This document shows positions 1 through 7,935 of a stretch of 64,000 nucleotides of DNA, piece by piece. This DNA comes from Rhodococcus oxybenzonivorans. GTDB lineage: Bacteria; Actinomycetota; Actinomycetes; Mycobacteriales; Mycobacteriaceae. Position numbers and translations under genes: made by a program. The notes under the pieces are model-generated. The model searched no databases, was not told the DNA's origin, and worked only from the letters and a program-made list of their open reading frames with translations. Each line of letters starts with the position of its first letter. Position 1 is the first letter of the stretch. The DNA lies in assembly GCF_003130705.1 (NCBI RefSeq), contig NZ_CP021354.1, positions 6,386,001-6,450,000 of the forward strand, given 5' to 3'.

Positions 1-149
1 GCGCCGAACACGGTGTCGGGCGGGCCAAGGCCCCCTGGATGACACTCGGACGAAGTGCGGTCGACCTCGACGTCATGCGGTCGATACGAGCAGCGCTGGA
101 CCCCGCCGGGATCCTGAACCCCCACATCCTTCCCGCACGCAGGCCGTGA
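1..149 (+). CDS. FAD-linked oxidase, C-terminal end only
   Basis: Partial gene; the window opens inside it. The readable 48 codons (frame from base 3, TGA at 147-149) contain EHGVGRAKAPWM and end in LDPAGILNPHILPARRP. This is the C-terminal signature of the glycolate oxidase GlcD / D-lactate dehydrogenase / alkyl-DHAP synthase flavoprotein family, in which the H of EHG and the LDP..ILNP motif close the substrate domain. The substrate cannot be told from this fragment. It runs toward the minus-strand MarR gene (convergent, 10 bp apart). Confidence 0.8.
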   Translation, partial: AEHGVGRAKAPWMTLGRSAVDLDVMRSIRAALDPAGILNPHILPARRP

Positions 150-159
150 GATCGAACAA

Positions 160-621
160 CTACGGACCTTCCTGGCCGTCGGCGAGATCGTCGAGGACGG
201 CCGAAAGCCGGCGCATCGCTGCGAGCGCGTCACGTAATTTGTCGGGTCCCATGGCCTCGGCCAGGCGAGCGGCGAAGGCAGCATGCGCGGGGTCGATGCC
301 GGTCACCGCTGCGCGCCCCGCCGGCGTGGGGGTGATGAGCTTGGCTCGTCGATGAGCGGGATTCGGCTGATACTCGGCGAGTCCACGCTCGACGAGCAGG
401 TCGGCGATCCTCTGCACGCTCTGGCGCGTGATGCCCATTTCCCGTGCGACGCCGGCAACCGTCAGCGGCTGATTCAGTACGGCGCCGAGAACCTGCCACC
501 ACGCGGCCGTGAGCCCCGCCGGACGTGCCAAGTCCTCGGCCACAGCGAGAAACTGACCGTTGAGTCGGAACGTTGTGAGGGCTGCCCCGCTGAGCAGTTC
601 CTGTTCGGGCCGCTCACTCAT
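160..621 (-). CDS. MarR family transcriptional regulator
   Basis: 153 aa, usual MarR length. Predicted winged helix at about residues 35-110: the helix-turn-helix reads LTVAGVAREMGITRQSVQRI and is followed by a wing with NPAHRRAKLITPTPAGRAA, the typical MarR beta-hairpin region. Its ATG overlaps the TGA of the upstream PfpI-family gene by 4 bp (ATGA), so the two are translationally coupled and the regulator probably controls its own operon through the palindrome at 1229-1263. The ligand is unknown; coupling to a DJ-1/PfpI protein would fit an electrophile or oxidant signal, which is inference only. Confidence 0.9.
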   Translation of the reverse strand: MSERPEQELLSGAALTTFRLNGQFLAVAEDLARPAGLTAAWWQVLGAVLNQPLTVAGVAREMGITRQSVQRIADLLVERGLAEYQPNPAHRRAKLITPTPAGRAAVTGIDPAHAAFAARLAEAMGPDKLRDALAAMRRLSAVLDDLADGQEGP

Positions 622-1229
622 ACGGCCATGAGTTCATAGAATCCGGCCGGATCGCGGTGGCCGTAGAGCTTGAACCAGGACGCGAGAACGCTGGGCTCGA
701 ATACATCCAGCCGAGCGAGGATTTCACGTGCAAACTCTACCGGTGCAGTGGCACTAGCGGTGATGAGATCGCGATCCGTGACGGCCGGCTCATCACGGTA
801 GAGGCTTCCACCGGCGTATCCGACTCCCTCGAGGAATTCGGCAGCGTTGCTGGTGTGGTCGCGATCGTCGAGCAACCCGGCGAGCGCGAGGCCCCCTGTT
901 GCCCCGCAGATCGCCGCCACCGGAACCCCGGCGGCGAGGAATTCGCGAGCTTTCTCGGCGAAGGGTGTGAACTGCTCGGTGGGCCAGATGTCGTTGCCCG
1001 CCAGAATCAGCATTGCACTGTCCTGCGGCCGAATCTTGTCCAACGTGGTGTCCGGGACCACGCGCATGCCGCCCATCGTGGTGATCGGATCCAGGGTGGA
1101 CCCGACCGTACTGACGGCGTAGCGACCAGGCTGCTTGTGCCAGGTGGGCTTGTTGATGTGGGCGATCGCGTGGCCTACCTCCCAGTCGGCGAAGGTGTCG
1201 TATACGGCGACGTGCACTGTTTCAGTCAT
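618..1229 (-). CDS. DJ-1/PfpI family (type 3 glutamine amidotransferase-like) protein
   Basis: 203 aa. The nucleophile elbow is in VAAICGATGGLALAGLLDD (Cys at about residue 106), matching the A-I-C-G/A-A/G-T/P motif of the ThiJ/DJ-1/PfpI superfamily, with an acidic residue in the N-terminal part (DWEVGHA). It most resembles the glutamine-amidotransferase-like YdeA/PfpI branch rather than AraC-fused forms. First gene of a two-gene operon with the MarR regulator. Biochemical role (glyoxalase, deglycase, isonitrile hydratase or other) is not decidable from the sequence. The start codon lies inside the left arm of a perfect palindrome, consistent with repression by the downstream MarR. Confidence 0.85.
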   Translation of the reverse strand: MTETVHVAVYDTFADWEVGHAIAHINKPTWHKQPGRYAVSTVGSTLDPITTMGGMRVVPDTTLDKIRPQDSAMLILAGNDIWPTEQFTPFAEKAREFLAAGVPVAAICGATGGLALAGLLDDRDHTSNAAEFLEGVGYAGGSLYRDEPAVTDRDLITASATAPVEFAREILARLDVFEPSVLASWFKLYGHRDPAGFYELMAV

Positions 1230-1263
1230 GACAGAATGCTGTCATGATGGCAGCATTCTGTCA
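1229..1263. promoter_or_regulatory. Perfect 13-bp inverted repeat, likely MarR operator
   Basis: Arms TGACAGAATGCTG (1229-1241) and CAGCATTCTGTCA (1251-1263) are perfectly complementary around a 9-bp spacer. The left arm abuts the start codon of the PfpI-family gene, so a bound dimer would cover its initiation region. Dimension and placement suit an autoregulated MarR operon; binding itself is inferred. Confidence 0.7.
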
Positions 1264-1340
1264 ATGGTGAGCGATCGACTACGGCTCCGCGGGCCGATAA
1301 TCACTGGCTTCGGTTTCAGCGGACGTGATGTAGTGCGGTC

Positions 1341-1919
1341 ATGCCAACCTCCATTCGCCGGATGACGACGACGGACCTCGACCGCGCCGCGACCGTCCTC
1401 GGTGACGCCTTCGCCGACTACCCATGGACCAACTGGTGCGTCGCCGCGGACTCACACCAGCAGCGTGTGACCGAACTTCAGCGCCTGTATCTCGAGCACC
1501 TGGCGCTGCCACACGGTCTCGCGTACATCGACGAAGAACACAACGGTGTCGTAGCTTTCATCCCGCCGGACCTGCCCGAGCCGGAAGAATCGCTTGTAGC
1601 GAAGATCGTCGAACTCCATGGGGATCGTTTCGAGCACGCCGCCGAAGCGGAACAACGTTTGTCCGCGATGGACGTTCCGGACGACGCCTGGTGCTTGGCG
1701 ACCGCCGGAGTATCCCGCGCAGCGCGAGGCCGAGGACTGGGCGGTGACCTTCTGAAAGTCGGACTGGCCGAACTCGACCGACGCAACGCGGCATGTTGGC
1801 TCGATACCTCGACACACCGGAACCTGCCACTGTACGAACGTCACAACTTCGCGGTCGCCGACCACGTCGTCCTCGACGACGCACTCGAGGTGTGGAGAAT
1901 GCACCGGCCCGCGATCTGA
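1341..1919 (+). CDS. GNAT family N-acetyltransferase
   Basis: 192 aa. Starts MPTSIRRMTTTDLDRAATVLGDAFADYPW, the usual N-terminal GNAT strand-helix. The acetyl-CoA pyrophosphate loop (motif A) is LATAGVSRAARGRGLGGDLL at about residues 120-140, with the R/Q-x-x-G-x-G/A pattern present as RGRGLG. The C-terminal WLDTSTHRNLPLYERHNFAV is motif B. This sub-group (AFxxYP N-terminus, L-Y-E-x-x-G/N-F C-terminus) is common in actinobacteria with unknown acceptors. It diverges from the PfpI operon and converges on the next minus-strand gene. Confidence 0.88.
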   Translation: MPTSIRRMTTTDLDRAATVLGDAFADYPWTNWCVAADSHQQRVTELQRLYLEHLALPHGLAYIDEEHNGVVAFIPPDLPEPEESLVAKIVELHGDRFEHAAEAEQRLSAMDVPDDAWCLATAGVSRAARGRGLGGDLLKVGLAELDRRNAACWLDTSTHRNLPLYERHNFAVADHVVLDDALEVWRMHRPAI

Positions 1920-1925
1920 GGAAGA

Positions 1926-2381
1926 TCAGTCCCAGTTCGGTGCCAACGGGTCTGTGTTCCGCGTGCGATAGAAGACCATGGACAGAGCAATGACCGCTTC
2001 GAGGGCTGCGGTGAGAAGAGCTGCTGCCATGGGCAGGGACAGTGCATGCCCGACCGCCGTCGGGTTCGCGGCACGGGTCATGTGGCCGTGGTGGCCGCTC
2101 ACGGACGGACCGAAGTCCACTGTATGCAGCGCGATCATGCCGACGCTCATGATCGCGACCCATCCCCAGTCGCGGGAGTTATCTCTCATCCACAAGTGTC
2201 GGGCGCAGTGGAGGCATCCGAGGAGCATGCCAACCGTAAGCACCACCATAAGTGGTGACGCCCGATGGTCGCCGAGTGAAGCGATATGCAGCCCTGAAGA
2301 AAACAGCGCAAGCACCACGGCCGCCCGCCGCCACCAGAAATTGGCGGGGCGGGCGGTCGTCAGCGCGGCAGCGATGATCAC
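1926..2381 (-). CDS. Small His/Met/Cys-containing membrane protein, last gene of the amine oxidase operon
   Basis: 151 aa with GTG start (2379-2381), only 3 bp after the copper amine oxidase stop. Four predicted membrane segments at about residues 17-36, 42-60, 72-90 and 110-137. Potential metal ligands are concentrated at membrane edges: Cys56-Leu-His-Cys59, His62 and Met65, His97-His98-Gly-His100-Met101, plus His32, His39, His86 and His112. I do not recognise a named family. The position directly behind a copper enzyme and the HHGHM and CLHC motifs suggest a copper-handling or copper-loading partner; that function is inference. It could instead be an unrelated small membrane protein. Confidence 0.7.
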   Translation of the reverse strand: MIIAAALTTARPANFWWRRAAVVLALFSSGLHIASLGDHRASPLMVVLTVGMLLGCLHCARHLWMRDNSRDWGWVAIMSVGMIALHTVDFGPSVSGHHGHMTRAANPTAVGHALSLPMAAALLTAALEAVIALSMVFYRTRNTDPLAPNWD

Positions 2382-2384
2382 AGC

Positions 2385-4331
2385 TCAGCCTTCACAGCAA
2401 TGCTTCGACGTACTCGCCGGCACGTTCAGCGCCGGGTTGTGGTCGAAGAAGCCGACCGGCTTAAGCTTGAACCCGGCGTAGTCGACCGGCATGACCGGCC
2501 AGTCCTCGGGCCGGGGAAAGTGCGTGAGCCCGAACGTGTGCCACAGCACCAGGTCTTGCCCCTCGATGTCCCGGTTGCCGGCCACGAACGTCGGCAGACC
2601 GGCCTGGCCGGGGTGCTGGTTGACGAAGTCGCCTGCGGGATAACGCTCGGACTCGTCGTATTGCGTGACCCATAGATGTTTGGTCGCGAACGCGGCGCGG
2701 GAGGCGATCGAACTGGACGGGTCTGCCAGGAGCACCGGCTGGCCTTCGGGGTGCAGCGCGTACCCGACGTCCTGCCCCAGGCGGTTCTGCTTGGTGGGAT
2801 TGGTGATGTGCCAGACCCGGGCCTTGAGGTTGTCGGCGGTGCGTTGCCCCTCGGATTCGGTGGTCAGCTTGGTCTTCTGGCAGCGGAAGGCATTGCCCCA
2901 CGGGTTCTCCGGGCCCATCGGGACGGGCACGGCATCCACTTCCTCGACGGTGTTCACATTGCCGTCGACGGCCATGTCGAGCCGGGCGGAGAAGAGGTGC
3001 TGGTGGAACGGGGCGCCGAGGCCGGGCGCCATCTGTGTGGAGAATCCGTCGGTACCGCGGTAGGCGGAGGTGAAGACGATTCCGGTGGCCTTTGCCTCGA
3101 GTTCGATGGTGCCGTCGAGGTAGAGATACCAGTAGAACCCGTAATCGTAGTTGCCGATGGTGAGGAAGAACGAGATGACGAGGCGGCGCGAGCGGCGGGT
3201 CTCGGTCATGCCGTTGAACATGTCCGTGTGCTTCCACAGGACGCCGTAATCCTCCTCGTGGAGGCAGATCGCGTTCTTCATGACGCGCGGGTCACCGGAC
3301 TCGTCGGCGATCGTGACGTCGAAGTACTGGATCTCACCGAGACAGTCGCAGCCGAGTTCGAGCGAGTTGGTGTACCGGCCGAACAGGTACTCGCCCTGGT
3401 CGAAGTAGTTCTGCCAGTATCGAACCGGGGACGGATCGGCGTAGGGAACCACCATCTCGGCGATCGAGGCACGATAGATCACGGGACGTTCCACTCCCCC
3501 GTCGTCGAACGAGAGCTGGTGCAGCGTCAGGCCCTCGCGCACATCGAAACCGAAGCGGAACTTCCAGTCGGCCCAGGTGATCTCGTTGCCGTCGACGGAG
3601 AAGCTGGCACCTTCGGGTTGAGTGATCTCGATGGGTTTGAGGTCGGTGCGGGTGGGTGTGGCGTGCGGTTCGGCGTTCCATTCGCCGCGCTCGGCTGGGA
3701 CGGGAAGCTCGATCTCGTCGACCACCTTCACGACGCGACGCTCGGTGAGGTCGACGTACGCCACGACCCCGTCGATGGGGTGCGCCCACGGCAGGTCCGC
3801 CTTGTCCTCCTGGTGGAAGGCGAGGACGCGGACGATGCGGTGTCCGACCTCGTCCTCGTGGCCGAACACGCCGGCCGACAGGGGAACGGCCCGGACCTTC
3901 GACGGTTCGATGCCGCGCTTGGCCATCGCCGCGAGCCAGTCGGAGCTGCCGAGCAGGAACGCTTCGATGTCCTCGAACTCCTCGTCGAGGATCGGCACGT
4001 GGCCGTCGGTGGCGGAATCGACGGTGGCCCTGCTGATCACGCGGTTCTCCGTCACCGACACGACGAGGTCGGTGCCGATGCCGGTGGAGCGATCGAGCAG
4101 CAGGATCCGGGCGCGCCGCTCTATCGGGTCGCCCGGCGTGAACGCGAGGACCGTGGACTTGTGCGGCTCGGCGAGTGCGACGAAGACGAAGCGCACGTGC
4201 TCGCCGATCAGTCCCTCGTCGGTGAGGAGTGCTTTCGCCGAACGGATCTCGTCCGCCGACAACGGAGTGAGCGGATGGTCCGGGGCGGCGGAACCGATGG
4301 CGGCCGGGGTCTCGGTGGTGGCGGTACTCAT
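2385..4331 (-). CDS. Copper-containing primary amine oxidase (TPQ enzyme)
   Basis: 648 aa, normal length for bacterial copper amine oxidases such as the phenylethylamine/histamine oxidases of Arthrobacter. It deaminates primary amines to aldehyde, ammonia and hydrogen peroxide. The topaquinone precursor is visible: consensus T-x-x-N-Y-D/E-Y is TIGNYDYGF, with the modified Tyr at residue 395. Copper ligands are expected in HQHLFSARLDM (HxH) and in GLTHFPRPEDWPVMP near the C-terminus; all are present. No signal peptide is seen, so it is probably cytoplasmic. Its ATG overlaps the upstream permease stop by 4 bp. The aldehyde dehydrogenase encoded upstream would consume the product. Confidence 0.95.
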   Translation of the reverse strand: MSTATTETPAAIGSAAPDHPLTPLSADEIRSAKALLTDEGLIGEHVRFVFVALAEPHKSTVLAFTPGDPIERRARILLLDRSTGIGTDLVVSVTENRVISRATVDSATDGHVPILDEEFEDIEAFLLGSSDWLAAMAKRGIEPSKVRAVPLSAGVFGHEDEVGHRIVRVLAFHQEDKADLPWAHPIDGVVAYVDLTERRVVKVVDEIELPVPAERGEWNAEPHATPTRTDLKPIEITQPEGASFSVDGNEITWADWKFRFGFDVREGLTLHQLSFDDGGVERPVIYRASIAEMVVPYADPSPVRYWQNYFDQGEYLFGRYTNSLELGCDCLGEIQYFDVTIADESGDPRVMKNAICLHEEDYGVLWKHTDMFNGMTETRRSRRLVISFFLTIGNYDYGFYWYLYLDGTIELEAKATGIVFTSAYRGTDGFSTQMAPGLGAPFHQHLFSARLDMAVDGNVNTVEEVDAVPVPMGPENPWGNAFRCQKTKLTTESEGQRTADNLKARVWHITNPTKQNRLGQDVGYALHPEGQPVLLADPSSSIASRAAFATKHLWVTQYDESERYPAGDFVNQHPGQAGLPTFVAGNRDIEGQDLVLWHTFGLTHFPRPEDWPVMPVDYAGFKLKPVGFFDHNPALNVPASTSKHCCEG

Positions 4332-5842
4332 CGTGCGATCTCCTTGTCGATGATGGTGTCGTTCGTGTCGTGTTGCGGTAGAGCGGTGTCGATCTGCTGC
4401 GACGCAGCGGTGTCATGGCGTGCGGCGTGAGGTCGGAGCACGGCGACGGCCGCTCCGCCGGCGAAGGTTCCTATGAGCAGGACCCCGATGACGGCGGCGA
4501 GAGTGCTCGACCCGCCGACGAGAAGGGGAAGGTTGGCGACGGTCATGATCAGGAGCCCGGCCAGGCCGACGAGCCCGAGCAGTGGTGCGATCACGGTGTT
4601 CCACGCCCGCCGGTCCACCCGGGTCCGGCCGAAGTAGACGAGGACGGCGACGGAGGTCAGGGTCATCAGTGCGACGATGCCGACCGAGGACACACCGGCG
4701 AACCACGCGAACACCTCGGTCACCGGATCGAGTCCGGCAACGGCGGACGCGACGATCAGGACGAGAGCCGACGCCGTCTGCACGACCGACGCGATGTACG
4801 GCGACGCGTGCTTGACGTGCGAGCGGCCGCATCCCGCCGGCAGGGCCGCGCTGTTCCCGAGGGAGAAGATGTACCGGGAGAGCACGTTGTGGAAGGACAG
4901 CAGGGCGGCGAACAGGCTCGTGATCAGGAAGATCTGGACGAGGTCGCCGGCGATCGCACCCACGTAGCGGGTGGCGGTCTCGGTGATCATCCCTTCCGGA
5001 TTCTCGGTCGCGACGGCCACGGCACCCTCGTCGCCCCACGCGCTGACCATCGCCCAGCTCGACAGTGCGTAGAAGCCGCCGATCACCAGCAACGCCAGGT
5101 AGGTGGCCCGGGGAATGGTGCGGCCCGGGTCGCGGGCCTCGTCCCGGAAGACGGCGGTGGCCTCGAAGCCGATGTACCCGGCGATGGCGAAGATCCGTGC
5201 GATGCCGGGTGCTCCGGAGAAGAACTCGGCGGGGTGGAACGCCGCCGTCGAGAATCCCTCGTCACCGCCGCCCCGGACGATGACGGCGGCGTCGATGACG
5301 AGGACGATTCCGACCTCGCAGACGAGCAGGACGCCGAGCACCTTGCCGGACAGGTCGATGTGCCGGTATCCGAGGATGGCGACCACGGCCGTCACGGCCA
5401 GGGCCCACACGTACCAGGGAAGTTCGGGCCCGCCGTGAGCGGTGACGAAATCGTTGACGGCGGCTCCGATGTATCCGTACACCGCGCCCTGGACTGCCGT
5501 GTAGGACAGCAACGCGAGGAATGCGGAGCCGAGACCGGCATGCCGGCCCAGTCCCTGCGTGATGTAGGTGTAGAACGCGCCGGCGCCGGGGAGGTGCTTG
5601 GCCATCGCCGTGAATCCGACGGCGAAGAACAGCAATACCACCGTGCAGACGATGTAGGACGCTGGATAGGCGGCGCCGTTGCCCGCTGCGATGCCCAGAG
5701 GGACGGTTCCGGCGATCACGGTCAACGGGGCCGCCGCTGCGACGACCATGAACACGATGGCACCCGGACCGAGGGCGCCTGCCAGTCTGCGAGGGGTGCC
5801 GTCGCTGACCGCACTCGAGTGCGTGGGAGCGTTGGTTGTCAT
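4328..5842 (-). CDS. APC superfamily permease, likely amine uptake
   Basis: 504 aa with about 12 hydrophobic segments. The N-terminal region LAGALGPGAIVFMVVAAAAPLTVIAG holds the conserved TM1 GxG/unwound helix of the amino acid-polyamine-organocation superfamily, and GYIGFEATAVFRDEARDPGRTIPRA is the classic APC GFE..A...EA.dP..tiPRA motif after TM6. Translationally coupled to the copper amine oxidase (4-bp overlap), so the substrate is probably the amine oxidised by that enzyme. The polar C-terminal tail is short. Annotated by analogy; true specificity is unknown. Confidence 0.92.
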   Translation of the reverse strand: MTTNAPTHSSAVSDGTPRRLAGALGPGAIVFMVVAAAAPLTVIAGTVPLGIAAGNGAAYPASYIVCTVVLLFFAVGFTAMAKHLPGAGAFYTYITQGLGRHAGLGSAFLALLSYTAVQGAVYGYIGAAVNDFVTAHGGPELPWYVWALAVTAVVAILGYRHIDLSGKVLGVLLVCEVGIVLVIDAAVIVRGGGDEGFSTAAFHPAEFFSGAPGIARIFAIAGYIGFEATAVFRDEARDPGRTIPRATYLALLVIGGFYALSSWAMVSAWGDEGAVAVATENPEGMITETATRYVGAIAGDLVQIFLITSLFAALLSFHNVLSRYIFSLGNSAALPAGCGRSHVKHASPYIASVVQTASALVLIVASAVAGLDPVTEVFAWFAGVSSVGIVALMTLTSVAVLVYFGRTRVDRRAWNTVIAPLLGLVGLAGLLIMTVANLPLLVGGSSTLAAVIGVLLIGTFAGGAAVAVLRPHAARHDTAASQQIDTALPQHDTNDTIIDKEIAR

Positions 5843-5963
5843 GGATTCCTTCGACTTTCACGAGGAGAGGGTCTGCGTGAATGCTCCGCGGTGAGCTCTG
5901 GGACGAGCATGCGACTGCGGGTTGTCGATGCAGTTGCCGAAGCGGCACAGTCCGTCGACAGCA

Positions 5964-5994
5964 AATGAGAACGCACGCAGGACGATTCTCATTC
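5964..5994. promoter_or_regulatory. Inverted AATGAGAA...TTCTCATT element upstream of the permease
   Basis: In the 169-bp gap between the aldehyde dehydrogenase and the permease, 8-bp arms AATGAGAA (5964-5971) and TTCTCATT (5986-5993) are separated by 14 bp. The right arm is part of ATTCTCATTC (5985-5994), the same 10-mer found three times at 7682-7813. Probably a binding site of the regulator of this amine cluster, allowing separate expression of the permease-oxidase part. Confidence 0.5.
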
Positions 5995-6011
5995 GGATCG
6001 GGTCGAGGAAT

Positions 6012-7520
6012 CTAGAGGGCGATGTTGACGGACTTGCTCTGGGTGTATTCGGCGATGGCGCCTTCACCGAGTTCGCGGCCCCACCCGGACTGCTTGTAAC
6101 CACCGAACGGAAGCGCCGTGTCGAACGCATTGTGGCAGTTCACCCACACCGTGCCCGCCTTGATCTCGGCGGCCACCTCGTGGGCGCGGGACACGTCCCG
6201 GGTCCATACGCTGGCGGCAAGGCCGTAGGGGGTGTCGTTGGCAGCCGCGCGGACGCCTTCCTCCCGGCTGAACGGCACCGCCACCGCGACGGGGCCGAAG
6301 ATTTCCTCCTGGTACACGCTGAAGTTCCGGTTCACGTCGACCAGCAGGGTGGGCTCGACGTAGAAGCCGGTGTCGCCGTGCCGCTGCCCACCCGAGAGCG
6401 CGCGGGCACCGTCAGCGAGTCCGGCGTCGATGTATCCGGTGACCTTGCCCAACTGCTCCTGGGAGATCAGCGGGCCGATGTCGTTGGTGGGGTCGAGTCC
6501 CGGTCCGATCTTCTGCGACTTCGCGAAATCGGCGACGCCGGACGTGAATTCGTCGAATATCCGGTCCTCGACGAGCAGGCGTGTTCCCGCCGTGCAGGCC
6601 TGGCCGTGGTTGAACAGGAACCCGCTGGCCACGCCGGGAATCGCGGCCTCGAGGTCGGCGTCGGAGAAGATCACCTGCGGGCTCTTGCCACCGAGTTCGA
6701 GGGACACCTTCTTCAGGTTCCCCGACGCGGCATTGACGATCTTCTTTCCGACCTCGGTCGAACCGGTGAACGCGACCTTGTCGACGTCGTCGTGACTCGA
6801 CAGCGCCGCGCCGATGTCACCGAAACCGGTAAGCACGTTGAACACGCCGTCGGGGACGCCGGCCTCGGCGATCACCTCGGCGAGGAGCAGCGCGGTGAGC
6901 GGTGTCTGCTCCGCGGGCTTGAGGATCATGGTGTTCGAGCAGGTCAGTGCTGGGGCCACCTTGAACGCGGCCATCACCAACGGGAAGTTCCAGGGGATGA
7001 TCTGCGCGCACACGCCGACCGGTTCGCGGGTGGTGAAGGCGTGGAAGCGGGCTCCGGGCGCCCACGGCACCGACACGGGGATGGTGCGGCCTTCGATCTT
7101 GGTGGCCCAGCCTGCGTAGTAGAAGAAGATCTCCGCGGCCCACGTCACGTCGACGGCCTTCGCGACCGCCACGGACTTGCCGTTGTCGATCGACTCGAGC
7201 TGCGCGAACTGATCGGCCCGGGCCAGAATCCCGTCACCGATCTTCCAGAGGATCCGCTGACGTTCCGCGGGAGTGAGCGAGCGCCACGGCCCGGACTCGA
7301 AGGCCCGCCGGGCCGCCGCTACCGCCCTGTCCACGTCTTCGATTCCGGCGTGCGGCACTGTCGTGATCACCTGTCCGGTTGCGGGATCGACCGTCTCGAA
7401 CCTCCCGCCCGACGCCGAGTCCACCCATCGGCCGTCGACGAACATGCGCTTCGGTGACGATACGAAGTCGACGACTCGGGGGTCGAGTCCGGCGGGGGTG
7501 TGAACGACTGCAGTCATCAT
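6012..7520 (-). CDS. NAD(P)-dependent aldehyde dehydrogenase (phenylacetaldehyde/betaine aldehyde type)
   Basis: 502 aa, standard ALDH length. Visible motifs are IPWNFPLVMAAFKVAPAL (cofactor domain), FTGSTEVGKKI (nucleotide loop), VSLELGGKSPQVIF with the general-base Glu, and FNHGQACTAGTRLLV with the catalytic Cys. The C-terminus carries NCHNAFDTALPFGGYKQSGWGRELG, typical of the phenylacetaldehyde/betaine aldehyde branch. It would oxidise the aldehyde produced by the copper amine oxidase to the acid, completing amine to carboxylate conversion. First gene of the minus-strand cluster, with 169 bp separating it from the permease. Confidence 0.95.
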   Translation of the reverse strand: MMTAVVHTPAGLDPRVVDFVSSPKRMFVDGRWVDSASGGRFETVDPATGQVITTVPHAGIEDVDRAVAAARRAFESGPWRSLTPAERQRILWKIGDGILARADQFAQLESIDNGKSVAVAKAVDVTWAAEIFFYYAGWATKIEGRTIPVSVPWAPGARFHAFTTREPVGVCAQIIPWNFPLVMAAFKVAPALTCSNTMILKPAEQTPLTALLLAEVIAEAGVPDGVFNVLTGFGDIGAALSSHDDVDKVAFTGSTEVGKKIVNAASGNLKKVSLELGGKSPQVIFSDADLEAAIPGVASGFLFNHGQACTAGTRLLVEDRIFDEFTSGVADFAKSQKIGPGLDPTNDIGPLISQEQLGKVTGYIDAGLADGARALSGGQRHGDTGFYVEPTLLVDVNRNFSVYQEEIFGPVAVAVPFSREEGVRAAANDTPYGLAASVWTRDVSRAHEVAAEIKAGTVWVNCHNAFDTALPFGGYKQSGWGRELGEGAIAEYTQSKSVNIAL

Positions 7521-7681
7521 GTCCTCTTCGATGGGGTGAATGAATCAGTGAATGAATCTGGCTTCTGCAGAACACTTTTGGCGGTAGTTATCGCTTCGTC
7601 GTGCTGTGGCCCGAACCCACGATAAGCCCCGAATGTGTCGCCAGTCACTACCAAATCCGGATGGGAATCAGCGACTGCAGC

Positions 7682-7813
7682 ATTCTCATTCGACTTTTCC
7701 GACCACGGCGGCACCGATTCTCATTCCGGCTTTTCGGGTCGGTGCAGCTGATCCACGGCATGTGCCGACGCGGCCCCCGGAATCGGGAGCACATTCTCCG
7801 GCCATTCTCATTC
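7682..7813. promoter_or_regulatory. Three direct copies of ATTCTCATTC in the divergent promoter region
   Basis: The 415-bp gap 7521-7935 between the aldehyde dehydrogenase (minus) and the second permease (plus) contains ATTCTCATTC at 7682-7691, 7717-7726 and 7804-7813, each followed by CG or CCG; a partial copy ATTCTCC lies at about 7793. No gene is seen in the gap. The fourth exact copy is at 5985-5994. The repetition at promoters of both arms of the amine cluster points to one dedicated regulator, possibly the IclR protein encoded at 9390. Confidence 0.6.
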
Positions 7814-7935
7814 GAGGTGATCGAAAATTAATTCCGATCGGAGCATCGCGCTCGTCTCCTGCGCTAGCGTGCACTCATGCAGCCCCGGGTCGATCACTCG
7901 CTCGAGGCCGGCCGGAAAGTGTAGAGAGCAGGTGC

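Noticed and set aside
2676..4430. 584-codon open frame on the plus strand opposite the copper amine oxidase
   Set aside because: Antisense shadow typical of high-GC DNA; no domain, while the minus strand shows the complete amine oxidase with its TPQ motif.
5922..7457. 511-codon frame on the plus strand
   Set aside because: Mirror frame of the aldehyde dehydrogenase, which has all catalytic motifs.
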